A DNA stretch of 64,000 nt, taken from NCBI RefSeq assembly GCF_019977655.1, contig NZ_AP024849.1, forward strand, positions 165,001 to 229,000. The letters run 5' to 3'. A model generated the notes under the pieces. The model had not been told where the DNA came from. It did no database searches and worked only from the letters and a program-made list of their open reading frames with translations. This document shows, piece after piece, positions 1 through 9,141 of the stretch. Position 1 is the stretch's first letter. Every line of letters starts with the position of its first letter. The stretch is from Clostridium gelidum. GTDB taxonomy: Bacteria; Bacillota; Clostridia; Clostridiales; Clostridiaceae. A program made the position numbers and the translations under genes.

Positions 1-1322
<1,322 letters not shown>

Positions 1323-1459
1323 ATTATTTAATCAAGTTGTAAAATATACATTAATTCTATATGCAATTTTGAAAGAACATTCTTTCAAAGAAAAACAAGT
1401 TCTAACGAATTTGCATAAGTTCATTCACAACCAAATCATAGATTTGGGAATTCACTTAA

Positions 1460-1576
1460 TCTCGTGACGATGGCATAGAGGTAACACTCCTTCCCATTCC
1501 GAACAGGACAGTTAAGGTCTATTACGCTGATGGTACTGCATGGGTGACTGTGTGGGAGAGTAGGAAGTTGCGAGGT
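1460..1576 (+). rRNA. rrf: 5S ribosomal RNA
   Basis: A segment of about 117 nt has the 5S signature (CCCATTCCGAACAGGACAG and the TGGGAGAGTAGGAAG region), and its ends pair (CTCG with CGAG) as helix I. It follows the 23S gene after a spacer of about 135 nt. That spacer contains a 9-bp hairpin near 1370-1390 (TTGAAAGAA/TTCTTTCAA) that could be an rRNA processing stem. Ends are approximate. Confidence 0.93.
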
Positions 1577-1581
1577 AAGAT

Positions 1582-1657
<76 letters not shown>

Positions 1658-1662
1658 TAAAT

Positions 1663-1736
<74 letters not shown>

Positions 1737-1740
1737 AAAG

Positions 1741-1772
1741 AAACCTTGAAATGTATATTTCAAGGTTTTTTT
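1741..1772 (+). terminator. Rho-independent terminator of the rRNA/tRNA operon
   Basis: AAACCTTGAAAT pairs with ATTTCAAGGTTT around a 4-nt loop and is followed by a T run. Confidence 0.93.
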
Positions 1773-1878
1773 ATTATACCTGGAATATAATAAATTATAT
1801 TTTATTGTAATTTAAAAACATATAAAATGTATCCTATAAAGTAGAAAATTAAAATAAGTCTACTCTATGGGGTACATT

Positions 1879-2826
1879 TTACTTAAACATATCCTTTTTA
1901 TATAATATAAAGGCCACAAGGCCACATAGTCCAAAAGTTAATCCCATAACTATTAAAAATCCACTTTCATTATCCATAGATATTGGCAATTTTATATTCA
2001 TTCCGAATATTCCACCGATAATAGTAGGTATTGCCATAAGTATTGTAACTGATGCAAGAACTTTCATCACTATATTTAGATTATTAGATATTACAGAAGC
2101 AAAAAAATCCATTGTACTAGCTAATATGTTACTATAGATTTCAGTCATTTCAATGGCTTGTTTATTTTCAATTATAACATCTTCTAAAACATCTTTATCT
2201 TCTTCATATTTTTGCATTAGCTCTAATTTTAACATTTTTTCTAATGTGAGTTCATTAGCTTTTAATGATGTAGAGAAGTAAACAAGAGATTTCTCTAAAG
2301 AATGTAATTGAATAAGTTCTCTATTTTTCATTGATTTATGAAGTCTTTTTTCAATCATTAAACTCTTTTTATCAATTTGTCGTAAGTATAATAAGTAATA
2401 TGTTGATATTCTACTTAAGATTTGTAATGTAAATCTTGATTTTTTGAATGTATAAAAAGATTTAATTTTATCATTAGTAAAATCAGTCAATATTTTACTG
2501 TTTTTTAGACATACAGTTATTAATTGTTTATCAGTATGTATTATTGCTAATGGATATGTATCATAGGTTAACGAGTTATCTTCCATTTCTGTAAAAGGAA
2601 TATCGACTATTATTAATATTGCATCATCTTCAATATCAATACGTGAAGTTTCTTCATCATCTAATGCTGCTTTCAGAAATTCAAGATCAACTCCTGTTTT
2701 TTTTGACATTAATATTAATTCTTCATCAGATGGGGCAACTATATTTATCCAAGATCCATTTTCTATTGTATCTAGTGCCTTTAAAGTTGGCTTGAATTCA
2801 CTTTGACTTTTATAAATTTGAATCAA
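1879..2826 (-). CDS. corA: CorA-family divalent cation transporter
   Basis: Inner-membrane channel of the CorA superfamily, expected to move Mg2+ (or Co2+/Ni2+) into the cell. The product is 315 aa from a TTG start: a soluble cytoplasmic N-terminal domain and long helices, then two C-terminal membrane segments (about 252-274 and 290-310). The signature GMN sits between them at about 275-277 in GGIFGMNIKLP. The TTG is chosen because a strong AGGAGGTGT lies 6-7 bases upstream on this strand; the reading frame extends 25 codons further without such a site. It is transcribed alone, divergent from the rRNA operon side. Exact ion preference cannot be read from sequence. Confidence 0.92.
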   Translation of the reverse strand: MIQIYKSQSEFKPTLKALDTIENGSWINIVAPSDEELILMSKKTGVDLEFLKAALDDEETSRIDIEDDAILIIVDIPFTEMEDNSLTYDTYPLAIIHTDKQLITVCLKNSKILTDFTNDKIKSFYTFKKSRFTLQILSRISTYYLLYLRQIDKKSLMIEKRLHKSMKNRELIQLHSLEKSLVYFSTSLKANELTLEKMLKLELMQKYEEDKDVLEDVIIENKQAIEMTEIYSNILASTMDFFASVISNNLNIVMKVLASVTILMAIPTIIGGIFGMNIKLPISMDNESGFLIVMGLTFGLCGLVAFILYKKDMFK

Positions 2827-3004
2827 TTTACAACACCTCCTAAACAGTTCAACTAATATTATACTATTATAAGGGGTTTGTAAACATAAAGTAATGGCCA
2901 TTATTTGAACTAATAATTATTAGTTTACTATTAAGTATATTAAGTATATAAAAAATAAAGAGGATCTTTTCTTTGCTAATTTTCTTTAGAAAGATAATGG
3001 CCAA

Positions 3005-3040
3005 AGAAAAGCCTATGAAGATATAAATTAGTTCATAGGC
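3005..3040 (-). terminator. Terminator of the M20 gene (minus strand)
   Basis: GCCTATGAA (3011-3019) and TTCATAGGC (3032-3040) form a perfect 9-bp stem. Read on the minus strand it is followed by TTTTC, just downstream of the M20 stop. A second, looser inverted repeat (CTTTTCTTTG at 2967, CAAAGAAAAG at 3002) overlaps it. Confidence 0.7.
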
Positions 3041-3069
3041 TCATAGTTCTTTAATATAAAGTTTATAAT

Positions 3070-4230
3070 TTAATTATTTATAGTGCTGAAAAATTCAGAT
3101 TTAACTTCATTAAGTAAAGATTTATTTTCTATTAAATCAATAGCTGTTGAGGCTAATGAGGTAGCTGCAATAGTACATTGCTTTAGAGAAAATGGTGATA
3201 TTGTTGCTTTCGCAAATTCTAAAGTTCCGTATTTGATATTATCATTTTCTGTTATAGATATATATGGATGTATACATGGAACTTTATGACTTACATCACC
3301 AAGGCTTAGTCCTGCATATATATCTTTTGGAGAGTTAATATTTATTATTCCATTTTCTTTTAAATTATGGCTAAACAATCTATTTAAAGTACGGTTTGTA
3401 ACTAACTCCCTACTTGGAGACTCATATAAGAAAAATGTATTGGGGATGCCTATTAATTTGGTTACATAATTTGCAATGTTTCTTATTTTATCATAAGCAT
3501 AGTTAGCAGTTTTTGTATCAGATGCACGAATACAAAGTTTGATTTCAGAATTTGATGGCAATAATAATGTAGTATATCCTCCATTTGAGATAATTGAGTT
3601 TATTTCTAAGTTATTAGGGAAACCTTTTTTTATAGAATTTAAAATATTAATAGTTAGCAAAACTGCATCTAGGGAGGTGTAATCTTTTTTATTTAAGAAA
3701 CTCAATTTACTTTCACTCTCAAATTTAAGTCCTAATGGAATAATTGCTGATGATGAACCACTTTCACAAGTAGAAATATCAGGATGAGCTAGCATTACTA
3801 CATCTATATCATCAAATACGCCCTGTTTAACCATAGTTCCTTTAGTTCCACCTAAATATTCACCAGGACAACCTATTAATATTACAGATCCTCCAAGGGT
3901 ATCTATAACATTTCCTAAAGCTAATGCAGCTGCGACAGACATAGTAGCAACCAAGTTATGCCCTGTAATATGGCCTTCATCTTTTATAGCATCATATTCA
4001 CAAAGGTAACAAATTTTTGGATGACCTACTCCCTTCTTAGCTATAAAAGCATTTTTAATATTTAAAAAGTTTTCTTCAATTTCAAAATTATATTTATATA
4101 ATAAATCACAAATATATTTAGAAGCATTAAACTCATTATAACTTGCTTCGGGATTCTCATATAAATAAGTACATAAATTTTTAATATCATCACTACAAGT
4201 AGATAAAAAAGAAATAATTTTTTGTTTCAT
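3070..4230 (-). CDS. M20 (M20D/ACY1L2-like) amidohydrolase, divergent metal site
   Basis: A 386-aa cytosolic protein of the zinc amidohydrolase family that includes p-aminobenzoyl-glutamate hydrolase subunits (AbgB) and aminoacylase-1-like proteins. It has the M20 layout: EYDA at 78-81, GHN at 90-92, a GCPGEYLGGTKG segment at 120-131, AHP at 148-150, an inserted dimerisation domain in the middle, and GDVSHKVPCIHP near the C terminus. The usual ACGHN metal-binding Cys is Thr (ITGHN) and the usual PAEE pair is PGEY, so two metal or catalytic positions differ from the family norm. Substrate unknown. Single gene, convergent with corA only at a distance; terminator at 3005-3040. Confidence 0.82.
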   Translation of the reverse strand: MKQKIISFLSTCSDDIKNLCTYLYENPEASYNEFNASKYICDLLYKYNFEIEENFLNIKNAFIAKKGVGHPKICYLCEYDAIKDEGHITGHNLVATMSVAAALALGNVIDTLGGSVILIGCPGEYLGGTKGTMVKQGVFDDIDVVMLAHPDISTCESGSSSAIIPLGLKFESESKLSFLNKKDYTSLDAVLLTINILNSIKKGFPNNLEINSIISNGGYTTLLLPSNSEIKLCIRASDTKTANYAYDKIRNIANYVTKLIGIPNTFFLYESPSRELVTNRTLNRLFSHNLKENGIININSPKDIYAGLSLGDVSHKVPCIHPYISITENDNIKYGTLEFAKATISPFSLKQCTIAATSLASTAIDLIENKSLLNEVKSEFFSTINN

Positions 4231-4447
4231 AAATTTAATTTATTACTCAAAACTTACAAAAGAAAAATACTAAATTATAGATATATAGTACATGTTTTGT
4301 TTGGTTTTACAGTAAGTTCTCCTTTCTTCTTATTATTTTTATTGTTAGAATGTTTATTAATGGAGACGTTTGTTTCATTATTTATTATTGTTACCAAGAA
4401 TTTAAAAAATATCTATGTAGCAAATAAATTATTCACACTTATTATTT

Positions 4448-4476
4448 GTATTAAAAGTAGCTTATATGGGAATAAT
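4448..4476 (+). promoter_or_regulatory. Forespore-type (sigma-F/sigma-G) promoter of gin
   Basis: GTATT, 15 bases, then GGGAATAAT closely fits the sigma-F pattern GYATA-N15-GGnnAnAnT; predicted start near 4483, 28 nt before the gin ATG. No good sigma-A box is seen here. The interpretation relies on Bacillus consensus knowledge and is not proven for this organism. Confidence 0.65.
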
Positions 4477-4510
4477 TGTATAAGAATTACAAATATAAGG
4501 GGGAAAGTAC

Positions 4511-4693
4511 ATGAAAAATTTAAATAAATCATGTTTCATATGTGGAGCAACGGATTGTGATGGTATAATATTGAATGGGGAAAAGATTTGCAAAGCATGT
4601 GAAGAGAAAATTGTGAATACAAATATAATCAATCCAGATTATGATATTTATAAAGATCGTATTAAAATAATTTTATTTAATCAACATGTGTAG
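4511..4693 (+). CDS. gin: Anti-sigma factor Gin/CsfB (inhibitor of sigma-G)
   Basis: A 60-aa protein with the Gin zinc-binding layout: CFICG at 8-12 and CKAC at 27-30 as two Cys pairs, then the typical NPDYDIYKDRIK tail. In Bacillus the protein binds sigma-G (and sigma-E) to stop premature activity in sporulation. The location just before tmk-darA-holB-ricT matches csfB in Bacillus. SD GGGGGA lies 7-8 bases before the ATG, and the promoter is of forespore type. A hairpin repeat follows the stop at once and may end the transcript. Confidence 0.87.
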   Translation: MKNLNKSCFICGATDCDGIILNGEKICKACEEKIVNTNIINPDYDIYKDRIKIILFNQHV

Positions 4694-4763
4694 GCACATT
4701 CAAAAAATAGCAAATCAGTATGCTAGTCTATTTTGAGTATTTGACTTGTTATTTGATGTGCCT
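4692..4763 (+). repeat. Hairpin-forming dispersed repeat, copy A
   Basis: Imperfect inverted repeat whose ends AGGCACAT and ATGTGCCT pair and continue inwards (TCAAAAAATAGCAA against TTGTTATTTGA). It lies between gin and tmk. Much of it matches the reverse complement of 22371-22436, including AGGCAyATTCAAAAAATArC and an internal TATGCTA. No coding capacity. It may also act as a weak terminator or mRNA stem. Confidence 0.8.
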
Positions 4764-4807
4764 TGAGGGTGAATTATTTAAACATTCTTAATAGTGAGGT
4801 AGTTATT

Positions 4808-5449
4808 ATGAAAAAAGGTTTATTTATAGTTTTTGAAGGCGGAGAAGGCACCGGAAAAACAACGGCAATTGATGAAATATATAATTGGATTATAGAAAAT
4901 AATTTTAAGTGTATAAAGACCAGAGAACCTGGAGGAATTAATATATCAGAACAAATAAGACAAGTTATCTTGAATAAAGAAAATAAGACTATGGATGGAA
5001 GAACGGAAGCTTTGCTTTATGCAGCTGCAAGGAGACAACATCTTGTAGAAAAAGTAATACCAGCATTAGAAGAAGGTTCAATAATTCTTTGTGATAGATT
5101 TATAGATTCTTCTCTTGCATATCAAGGTTACGCAAGGAAATTAGGCATTGAAGAAGTTATGAGTATAAATAGATTTGCAATTGGAGAATATATGCCTGAT
5201 TTATCGATATTGTTTGATCTTGATCCTAAAATTGGGTTAGAAAGAATTAGTAGCAATGAACACAGAGAAATAAATAGATTGGATTTAGAAAAAATAGATT
5301 TTCATGAAAGGGTTAGGGCGGGATACAATGTTGTTTATGAAAAAAATAAAGATAGAATCATAAAAATAGATGCAGAAAAATCAAAGGAAAATGTAATTAA
5401 TCAAATAAAAAATATATTAAAGCCTATAATATGGACAAATATAAAGTAA
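4808..5449 (+). CDS. tmk: Thymidylate kinase
   Basis: Phosphorylates dTMP to dTDP with ATP, an essential step of dTTP supply in the cytosol. The product is 213 aa: P-loop GGEGTGKTT at 11-19, dTMP-binding TREPGG, CDRFIDSSLAYQG with the DR motif, and an Arg-containing lid region near RISSNEHREINRLD. The ATG at 4808 is preferred (SD GTGAGG 8 nt upstream); an upstream in-frame TTG falls in the hairpin repeat. First gene of tmk-darA-holB-ricT, with 72-nt and 19-nt gaps to the next two genes. Confidence 0.97.
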   Translation: MKKGLFIVFEGGEGTGKTTAIDEIYNWIIENNFKCIKTREPGGINISEQIRQVILNKENKTMDGRTEALLYAAARRQHLVEKVIPALEEGSIILCDRFIDSSLAYQGYARKLGIEEVMSINRFAIGEYMPDLSILFDLDPKIGLERISSNEHREINRLDLEKIDFHERVRAGYNVVYEKNKDRIIKIDAEKSKENVINQIKNILKPIIWTNIK

Positions 5450-5521
5450 ATGATAAAAAAAGCTTCTATTTGTGGTAAAATAATAGATAGTAAATTATTT
5501 TATTTAAGGGTGGGAATTATA

Positions 5522-5854
5522 ATGAAGTTGATAATTGCAATTGTTCAAGATGAGGATTCAACAGAGGTTATAGAGGCTTTAACAGAACAAAATTATAGAG
5601 TTACAAAGTTAGCAACAACAGGAGGATTTCTTAAGTCAGGGAATACTACGCTAATGGTGGGTATTGAAGAAGAAAAGGTGCAGTCTGTTATTGATGTAGT
5701 TAAGGAAATATGCAAAAAGAGAAAAGAAACATTAGTTACACCAACTATTTTAGGTGGTAGTGAAGGCGGATATATGCAACAATATCCTGTACAGATTAGT
5801 GTAGGAGGTGCTACTATATTTGTAATTGATGTAGATCAATTTGTGAAAATATAA
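5522..5854 (+). CDS. darA: PII-like c-di-AMP receptor DarA (PstA/YaaQ)
   Basis: A 110-aa trimeric PII-like signal protein that binds cyclic di-AMP. Family signatures are KLIIAIVQDED at the start, LATTGGFLKSGNTTL for the nucleotide site (about 27-41), and the C-terminal YPVQISVGGATIFVID. Its downstream target is unknown in the family. Start ATG 5522 is supported by AAGGGTGGGA upstream; the open frame extends 24 codons further but without homology. Operon position between tmk and holB is the same as in Bacillus. Confidence 0.93.
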   Translation: MKLIIAIVQDEDSTEVIEALTEQNYRVTKLATTGGFLKSGNTTLMVGIEEEKVQSVIDVVKEICKKRKETLVTPTILGGSEGGYMQQYPVQISVGGATIFVIDVDQFVKI

Positions 5855-5873
5855 TATCAAGGAGAGATAGGCA

Positions 5874-6806
5874 TTGAGAAAAATAATTGGGCATAAAAGT
5901 ATTATTGATAGTATAAATAATAGGAATTTAAATGACTCATTTTCTCATGCCAATTTAATCGTTGGAAATGATGGTATTGGAAAGAGCATAATAGGTAAGT
6001 ATCTATCAAATCAAATTATAAAAGTAAGAGACAGTGCAGAGAGTGTTGATATTGTAAAATATTATCCGTCTTCTAGTTCTTTTGGCGTTGATGATGTTAG
6101 GAATATAATAAATGAGGTTGGTAAAAAACCTTATGAGGGTGACAAAAAGGTCTTGATATTATATAAATGTGATAAATTAACAACGCAGGCTCAAAATGCA
6201 TTACTTAAAACTATTGAAGAACCTCCCAAAGGAGTATATTTAATATTATTGAGTGACTCTTTAGAAGCAATTTTAGATACTATAAAATCTCGTTGCCAAA
6301 TATATAAATTAACGCCATTAACAAAAGAAGAGATTTTAATTTATATTAAAGATAAATATATTAATTTAACTTCAGAAGATGAAAAAGCTGCGCTAGCATA
6401 TAGTGCAGGTATACCAGGAAAAGTCGATAGGTTTATAGATGATAAAAATTTAAAAAACTTAAGAGATATATGTATAGAATTATTTGAAGATATTTTAAAT
6501 AGGGAACAAGGAATCGTATTAAAATATGGAGAGCTGCTAAAGAATTTAAAAGATGATAAAATTGAGCTGTTGAATATACTTTTATCATATATACGAGATA
6601 TTATGCTATTTAAAGAGCTTAATAATAGCGAAATTATTGTTAATTTTGATAAAGTAGATAAAATAAAGAATATATCAAGAGGAGTGTCTTATAAAAAGTT
6701 AAATAATATGTTAGAATACATAACAGAAGCTAGAATAAATTTAAATAGCAATACAAACTATTCAATGACCATAAGTGTTTTGCTTATGGGATTTGCGGAG
6801 GTATAA
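5874..6806 (+). CDS. holB: DNA polymerase III delta' subunit
   Basis: Clamp-loader AAA+ subunit that helps open and load the sliding clamp. The product is 310 aa from a TTG start with AAGGAGAG upstream. Visible are FSHANLIVGNDGIGKS (P-loop 31-38), a Walker-B-like VLILYKCDKL, NALLKTIEEPP and sensor SRCQ. The four-Cys zinc module found in many delta' proteins is absent. This is common in short clostridial forms and may mean no zinc site. It sits 19 nt after darA and 3 nt before ricT. Confidence 0.92.
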   Translation: MRKIIGHKSIIDSINNRNLNDSFSHANLIVGNDGIGKSIIGKYLSNQIIKVRDSAESVDIVKYYPSSSSFGVDDVRNIINEVGKKPYEGDKKVLILYKCDKLTTQAQNALLKTIEEPPKGVYLILLSDSLEAILDTIKSRCQIYKLTPLTKEEILIYIKDKYINLTSEDEKAALAYSAGIPGKVDRFIDDKNLKNLRDICIELFEDILNREQGIVLKYGELLKNLKDDKIELLNILLSYIRDIMLFKELNNSEIIVNFDKVDKIKNISRGVSYKKLNNMLEYITEARINLNSNTNYSMTISVLLMGFAEV

Positions 6807-6809
6807 TTA

Positions 6810-7715
6810 ATGATAAATGTTATAGGAGTAAGATTTAAACAGGCCGGAAAAATCTATTATTTTAGCCCAGCAGAATTTCTAATTAAAAAAGGAAACTATG
6901 TAATAGTGGAAACTGCTAGAGGTGTAGAATTTGGCGAATGTGTTATAGGAATTAAAGAAATAAAGGAAGAAGAAATAGTATCATCACTAAAAAGTGTTAT
7001 TCGAATTGCTGATGAAAAGGATATTAATAAGCATAAAGAAAATAAAAATAAAGAAAAAGATGCATTGGATATATGTTTAGAGAAAATCAAAGAACACAAG
7101 ATAGATATGAAATTAATAGATGTAGAATATACGTTTGATAATCATAAAGTCATATTTTATTTTACAGCAGATGGTAGAGTTGATTTTAGAGAGTTAGTTA
7201 AGGATTTAGCTACTATATTCAAGACTAGAATAGAATTAAGACAAATAGGGGTACGGGATGAAGCTAAGATGATTGGCGGACTTGGACCATGTGGAAGAAC
7301 TATGTGTTGTTCTACTTTTTTAGGAGATTTTGCATCAGTATCTATAAAGATGGCTAAGGAACAAAATCTTTCATTAAATCCAACTAAAATATCTGGAATA
7401 TGTGGAAGATTAATGTGTTGCTTAAATTATGAGCAAACAACATATGAAGATATAAGAAAGAGGTTGCCTAAAGTAGGGTCTATTGTTAAAACTGAAGAAG
7501 GAAATGGAGAAGTTATTGGTAATTCAATAGTTAAAGAAATTGTCAAAGTTAAGATTAGAAGAGGCGATGAAGAAGTTGTTGAAGCATTTAAGATAACAGA
7601 TATAGAACTTGTTTCAGGAAAATATGAAGATACAATTGACGAAAGTAATATTAGGATAATAGCTGAATCAGAAGAAGATAAAAAACTAATGAAAAATCTT
7701 ATTAAGGAAAAATAG
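6810..7715 (+). CDS. ricT: RicT/YaaT, PSP1-domain regulator of RNA processing
   Basis: A 301-aa PSP1-domain protein. In Bacillus RicT joins RicA and RicF in an Fe-S complex that assists RNase Y cleavage and promotes sporulation and competence phosphorelay output. The PSP1 core (VGVRFKQAGKIYYF, GxxVIVETARGxEFGECV) is followed by a basic linker and the cysteine-rich GPCGRTMCCSTFL and GICGRLMCCLNYE segments. These supply the likely Fe-S ligands; all Cys are retained. Last gene of the tmk operon. Confidence 0.93.
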   Translation: MINVIGVRFKQAGKIYYFSPAEFLIKKGNYVIVETARGVEFGECVIGIKEIKEEEIVSSLKSVIRIADEKDINKHKENKNKEKDALDICLEKIKEHKIDMKLIDVEYTFDNHKVIFYFTADGRVDFRELVKDLATIFKTRIELRQIGVRDEAKMIGGLGPCGRTMCCSTFLGDFASVSIKMAKEQNLSLNPTKISGICGRLMCCLNYEQTTYEDIRKRLPKVGSIVKTEEGNGEVIGNSIVKEIVKVKIRRGDEEVVEAFKITDIELVSGKYEDTIDESNIRIIAESEEDKKLMKNLIKEK

Positions 7716-7983
7716 GAGAATTTCTATAAAATCTGCTATTAAGATTTCTAATATATAATTTCATAAGGATACTACAATAATTAGAGATTTTATTTCTAAT
7801 TATTCTGGAATAATAGCTAGTGAAATATTATTAACTAGGAAAGAAATAACATTAATATATAATGAACCCTTTTTTATATTGAAAAGATTATTGATTCCAT
7901 GGGAGATTTAAGATATATAAGAATATAATTCTAACCCATAAAACTTTAGTATGAAAAAATAAGTTAACTAAGTCACAAAATAC
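7716..7983. other. Non-coding interval between ricT and the ferredoxin gene
   Basis: This AT-rich stretch has no credible gene. One 50-codon open run (7759-7911, plus strand) contains NEPFFILKRLLIPWEI near its end but lacks a start codon and ribosome binding site. It could be a gene remnant or chance. No clear terminator for ricT was found. Confidence 0.5.
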
Positions 7984-8012
7984 TTTTAAAACATCAGAAT
8001 ACATGTTAAAAT
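7984..8012 (+). promoter_or_regulatory. Possible sigma-A promoter of the ferredoxin gene
   Basis: Extended -10 TGTTAAAAT (TAAAAT at 8007-8012) with a poor -35 (TTTTAA) 17 bases upstream. The start would be near 8019, 37 nt before the ATG. Confidence 0.45.
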
Positions 8013-8055
8013 GTAAGAGGTTAATTACTACAATTTATTAGGAGGTGTTCTAAAA

Positions 8056-8226
8056 ATGGCATTTGTTATTAATGATTCATGTGTTAGTTGTGGAGCGTGT
8101 GCTGGAGAATGTCCAGTTAACGCTATAACTCAAGGAGATACTCTATTCGTTATTGATGCAGATACTTGTATCGATTGCGGAAGCTGTGCTAGTGTTTGCC
8201 CAGTAGGAGCTCCAAACCAAGAGTAA
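8056..8226 (+). CDS. Clostridial 2[4Fe-4S] ferredoxin
   Basis: A small soluble electron carrier, the usual partner of pyruvate:ferredoxin oxidoreductase and hydrogenase in clostridia. The product is 56 aa with two CxxCxxCxxxCP motifs: CVSCGACAGECP at 9-20 and CIDCGSCASVCP at 38-49. The eight cysteines bind two [4Fe-4S] clusters. A strong GGAGGTGTT lies 6 nt before the ATG. It is monocistronic, between a likely extended -10 promoter and a terminator, as expected for an abundant protein. Confidence 0.97.
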   Translation: MAFVINDSCVSCGACAGECPVNAITQGDTLFVIDADTCIDCGSCASVCPVGAPNQE

Positions 8227-8231
8227 TAAAA

Positions 8232-8263
8232 AGAGAGATCGTCTTAAAGACGGTCTTTTTTTC
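8232..8263 (+). terminator. Terminator of the ferredoxin gene
   Basis: AGATCGTCTT pairs with AAGACGGTCT (one G-U) and is followed by seven T. Confidence 0.92.
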
Positions 8264-8277
8264 GTATATAAAAGTAT

Positions 8278-8310
8278 GAAACCTTTTAACAGCTTATGTT
8301 AAAAGGTTTC
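8278..8310. terminator. Palindromic hairpin between convergent genes
   Basis: GAAACCTTTTAAC and GTTAAAAGGTTTC form a perfect 13-bp stem with a 7-nt loop. On the minus strand it follows the metallo-hydrolase stop, so it probably serves as that gene's terminator, though the T tract is weak. Confidence 0.7.
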
Positions 8311-8321
8311 ATTGCATTAGA

Positions 8322-8966
8322 TTAATTACAAGGTGGTGTTAATAATATACATTTAGATTTAGAAGTGAAATCTAAATCTGAAGTATCTAATATATTAGAA
8401 TTAATTTTCTTTATGTTTTTCATAGATATAATGAAATTTTTTAGATCATCCAAATATAAAGATGTTTTATTAGTTTTATATTGCATAGGAATTACATATT
8501 TAGGAGATACCAACTTACAAAGATTTGCTGCTTCGAATCCATTTAAAGTAAAGTGTCCACCAATAGGTATAAGTAAAATATCAATATTTTTTAATTTTTC
8601 CAAGACTAAGGAACAAGGAATATGACCTAAATCTCCTAAATGACATAGAGAATGCATATCGTCTTTAAATATATAAATAATGTTAGGACCTCTCTTAAGA
8701 CCATTACATTTATCGTGAAATGAATTAAAGCCTTCTATTTTTAAAAAGTTGATATCAAAGGTTCCAATTTTATTAAGAACTCTAGTTATAGTATTAGATT
8801 TATTTAAATATGAATCATAAAAGTGATTATGACTGATAGTTATTAAATCACATTTAGGAAAATTGTTATCATATCCGAGGTTATTGTCAAAGGGATCAAT
8901 TAAAATCCTTTTACCAATGGATGTTTTTATAAGAAAACAGGAATGTCCATACCAAGTTATTTGCAT
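8322..8966 (-). CDS. Metallo-beta-lactamase-fold hydrolase (COG2220/UlaG-like), altered metal motif
   Basis: A 214-aa protein with the N terminus ITWYGHSCFLI, a LIDPF strand, HDKCNG.KRGPN and CHLGDLGH, typical of UlaG-like zinc hydrolases. The core HxHxDH metal motif reads HNHFYD (46-51), so the usual Asp and His are Tyr and Asp. Substrate unknown; it may bind a different metal or be inactive. GGAGG sits 7 nt upstream of the ATG on this strand. Convergent with the ferredoxin gene. Confidence 0.8.
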   Translation of the reverse strand: MQITWYGHSCFLIKTSIGKRILIDPFDNNLGYDNNFPKCDLITISHNHFYDSYLNKSNTITRVLNKIGTFDINFLKIEGFNSFHDKCNGLKRGPNIIYIFKDDMHSLCHLGDLGHIPCSLVLEKLKNIDILLIPIGGHFTLNGFEAANLCKLVSPKYVIPMQYKTNKTSLYLDDLKNFIISMKNIKKINSNILDTSDLDFTSKSKCILLTPPCN

Positions 8967-9051
8967 AAAAAACCTCCAACAATTAAATTAAAATACTATT
9001 ATATATTATTAACATTTTTAGTTATAAATAATCATAAATTTGTATTGATAC

Positions 9052-9104
9052 TTTAAAAAATAAAAAGATTATAGTATAATAATGTAAAGTCAAAGTAAGT
9101 CAAA
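9052..9104 (+). promoter_or_regulatory. Promoter and CtsR operator of the ctsR operon
   Basis: -10 TATAAT at 9075-9080 with a weak -35 TTTAAA 17 bases upstream. The tandem heptads AGTCAAA (9088-9094), GTA, AGTCAAA (9098-9104) match the CtsR box (A/GGTCAAA-NAN-A/GGTCAAA) and begin at the predicted transcription start. CtsR binding would block initiation, giving autoregulation and heat induction. Confidence 0.9.
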
Positions 9105-9141
9105 AACTATTATTTTGATTAAAGTTTAAGTAGGTGATATT

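Noticed and set aside
4222..4527. 101-codon plus-strand frame with hydrophobic composition
   Set aside because: It overlaps both the divergent M20 start and the gin start, and has no SD. The low-complexity AT-rich composition explains the hydrophobic residues; gin is a clear family match.
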